Positions 62,162 to 64,000 of a DNA stretch of 64,000 bases are shown here, piece by piece. Under the pieces are notes generated by a model. The model was not told the origin of the DNA and searched no databases. It worked only from the letters and a program-made list of their open reading frames with translations. A program made the position numbers and the translations under genes. Numbering within the stretch: the stretch's first letter is position 1; the number at the start of each line of letters is the position of its first letter. Origin of the DNA: Wyeomyia smithii (taxonomy: Eukaryota > Arthropoda > Insecta > Diptera > Culicidae); contig NC_073696.1 of NCBI RefSeq assembly GCF_029784165.1, forward strand, positions 169,393,830-169,457,829, written 5' to 3'.

Positions 62162-62564
62162 GAACATCCCATTACAAGCGCCAAAGAATTGCATGATTGG
62201 TCTAATCAGAAAAGTAATAAAAATTCATCAAAAATGTCATTTAGTTGGGTATCATATGAAAAATATGAACAAGGAGTAACAGAATGGAGCAATATTTTCA
62301 AAAAATCTATAATAATAGCTGCCACACAAAAGTATTACTCTTTTGTTCCGATTTCAGAAAATAAGATACAAACGAAGCTGTTTTCAAAAGATGACGAATC
62401 ATTTACTTATGATGTATATAAAATATAAGGTGAAACTAGTTCTGTAAAGTATCTATATCATAAAAAAATATGTTCCTAAGATGATAAAACTCGAAAATAA
62501 ATATTTGATTCTTATATATATTTATATCACTTAGAACATTCAACTCTTTTCTTGAGAACCGTTC

Positions 62565-62927
62565 GCCTAATCGTTTTGTCGTTTTATTTTTGATCAAGCA
62601 TTTTAGTGAACGTATGGTTTTTGCTGGAGAACCATGGACAAATTAAGAAAAACGTGTATTTTCCTAAATAATTATAATTTTTCGAGCTTAGATTAGAAAT
62701 AACTCGAAAACCAATGTCTTTAGAATGTTTACTACCAAGAGCTTTTTGATTCAAAATGACTCTCTGCATCCTTTAAAATCATCAGAATACAAATATTTTA
62801 AAAAAAGTTTGAATTAGAATTTTCACAAAAAAATTAATCTACCATAAAAAAAATATTTTTCATTTTTCCATCCTGGACTTTTTTTTAAAAGTTGCGTATT
62901 AACGTCAAGTTTATTAAAATAAAAGTC
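62565..62927. repeat. Right TIR of copy 2, truncated
   Basis: Inverted relative to 59400-59765 (CCATCCTGGACTTTTTTT, GTTGCGTATTAACGTCAAG). The outer ~300 bp present in the left arm are missing; after about 62927 the sequence is unrelated. Confidence 0.8.
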
Positions 62928-63195
62928 AATTATAATAGTTCAAGAGGTTGTTTATTAGACACGACCGCAGAGTTAACGTAGAATACGACAGCCTGTCTTA
63001 TGTCAATGTGTTTCTTGGAATCGGTTTTGGAATACACAAATCGGTAAAAAAGGGTAATTGTGTTTGTCAATGCCGTTTATTGACAACTGAATAATTGTTT
63101 TCAACATGGCAAATTTTTTACTTAGTTCTGAATGATTTACAGTGATAGTTAAATTCTGTAGAGGTGATTTATTTGCAATTATATATGAAAATTTT
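62928..63195. other. Unassigned sequence beyond the truncated TIR
   Basis: No gene. GTTCAAGAGGTTGTTTATTA at 62938 begins sequence unrelated to the transposon family. Confidence 0.35.
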
Positions 63196-63815
63196 AATCG
63201 TTATACTACTAGCCACGCACGCTATATAGCATGCCACGTGTACGCTATATAGCAAGTCACACGCTATAGACATACACAGACACGCTAGACATTCACACGC
63301 TATATAGCAAACCACGCACGCTATATAGCAAGCCACACACGCACTACAGATATGCATACACGCTATAAACATACACACACGCTATATAGCTGTCTCGCTA
63401 TAAACATACACAAACGCTGTACAGCTAATCACGCACGCTGTACAGCAAGCCACACACGTATATAGCAAGCAACGCACGCTAGCCACACGCTATATAGCAA
63501 GCCACGCTCGCTATATAGCAAGCCACACACGCTTTATAGCAAGCCGCACACGCTATATAGCGAGCCACACATGCTATATAGCAAGCCAAACACGTTATAT
63601 AGCAAGCCACGCACGCTAGCCACACGCTATATAGCAAGCAACGCTCGCTATATAGCAAGCCACGCACGCTAGCCACACACGGTATATAAAAAGCCACACA
63701 CGCTTTATAGCAAGCCGCACATGCAAGCCACACACGCTATATAGTAAGCCACGCACGCTAGCCACACACGCTATAGATATTCACACACGTTATGTGTACA
63801 CACCCTATATACTAA
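63196..63815. repeat. GCTATATAGC minisatellite
   Basis: Roughly 30 imperfect ~20-bp units of the form CACGCTATATAGCAAGCCAC. The palindrome GCTATATAGC is the most conserved part. Frames giving Cys-Tyr-Ile-Ala-Cys repeats are artefacts. Confidence 0.9.
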
Positions 63816-64000
63816 CGCTGGATGATGGTGGCTTCTCAAACCACCTGACGGTGCGAGTCTTTTTCAGTTTCGGGTTGTATTCACCCAACGATATCTGAAC
63901 TGGATTACCGCTAGTGGGGTCCAACTCAGATCGAAGGGAGGCCGAGCTGAAAGAAGTAGGAACTGCAGCTAACCACTACCACCGCTGCTGTTGCCCACTG
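63816..64000. other. Unassigned, higher-GC edge sequence
   Basis: Noticeably GC-richer than its surroundings (CCACCTGACGGTGCGAGTC, GGGGTCCAACTCAGATCG). It may be the start of another element that continues past the window. Confidence 0.3.

Larger units (their letters stand above)
60001..62428 (+). pseudogene. Transposase-like gene, C-terminal half, split by a retrotransposon
   Basis: ATG at 60001 (MNKVKMEYTKPKCCKPF) gives the N-terminal cluster. An internal deletion then joins to NDSQATIHPFVVYY. The conserved core follows: ISEVLHHDTVAVQVF, LMSDGAASQYKNRKNFASL, DAEWHFFATSH and GPCDAIGGILKRMAG. The frame reaches ...AKEH at 60465, is cut by the insertion, and resumes in frame at 62168 (PITSAKELHDW) to a stop at 62428. 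Removing the insert leaves an open frame of about 242 codons. Asp in SDGA and in CDAIGG, plus an Asp upstream that is deleted here, are candidate catalytic acids of an RNase H-like nuclease; that is my inference. The family is recognised as recurrent and uncharacterised, without a name. Confidence 0.75.
59081..62927 (+). mobile_element. Long-TIR DNA transposon, copy 2 (C-terminal half of gene kept)
   Basis: The left arm from ATCGCGCCAAATGACC (59082) to about 59780 and the right arm (about 62565-62927, truncated outside) are inverted. A plus-strand gene (60001-62428) lies between, with a TATA-type promoter and a 1.7-kb L2-like retrotransposon inserted in it. Relative to copy 1 it lacks the middle of the gene but keeps the C-terminal half missing there. 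The right outer end is lost near 62927. Confidence 0.82.

Noticed and set aside
63169..63733. Cysteine-rich frames in the minisatellite that resemble a metallothionein-like protein
   Set aside because: The periodic CYIAC pattern simply mirrors the 20-bp DNA repeat.

Overview
The window reads as repeat-dense, gene-free chromosomal DNA of a culicine (Aedes-like) mosquito. The organism call is an inference from the mix of elements, not from a diagnostic gene: an R1-clade element, two Juan/Jockey-like elements, an RTE (JAM1-like) element, an I-clade (MosquI-like) element, two CR1/L2-group copies, tRNA-derived SINEs of Feilai/Gecko type, and many AT-rich MITEs. I found no convincing host gene, tRNA or rRNA. 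All recognisable coding sequence is transposon-derived and broken.

Layout. 1-5.1 kb: an R1-clade element (minus strand) bounded on both sides by (TA)n arrays, a hAT-type MITE with an 8-bp target duplication, and the 3' end of an L2-like element with a long 3' UTR. 5.4-5.9 kb: three near-perfect hairpins. 6-8.6 kb: small repeats and a MITE. 8.6-23.4 kb: an island of back-to-back inverted repeats. It holds a 6.1-kb giant palindrome whose arms are built of tandem repeat blocks, a DNA transposon (copy 1) with TIRs of at least 0.5 kb, a 2.65-kb palindrome carrying a recurrent 19-bp motif, and a further inverted set. 24.1-38.3 kb: a nest in which a Juan/Jockey-like element is split by a full-length RTE element (itself split by a SINE) and by a nearly full-length I-clade element. 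Each insertion is proved by its target-site duplication. 38.5-45 kb: MITEs, a SINE and unassigned AT-rich DNA. 45.3-57.8 kb: a second Juan/Jockey-like element, hit by two MITEs and split by a 10,284-bp TIR element of unknown type. 58.1-63 kb: a relic of the giant-palindrome family, then a second copy of the long-TIR DNA transposon, whose gene is split by an L2-like retrotransposon. 63.2-63.8 kb: a GCTATATAGC minisatellite.

How it fits together. The window is a stratigraphy of insertions. The most interesting objects are (i) the long-TIR DNA transposon, whose two defective copies keep complementary halves of one uncharacterised transposase-like protein, (ii) the 6.1-kb palindrome, and (iii) the 10.3-kb TIR element with subterminal satellites and conserved stem-loops. 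Family names come from motif recognition by eye; no database search was possible.
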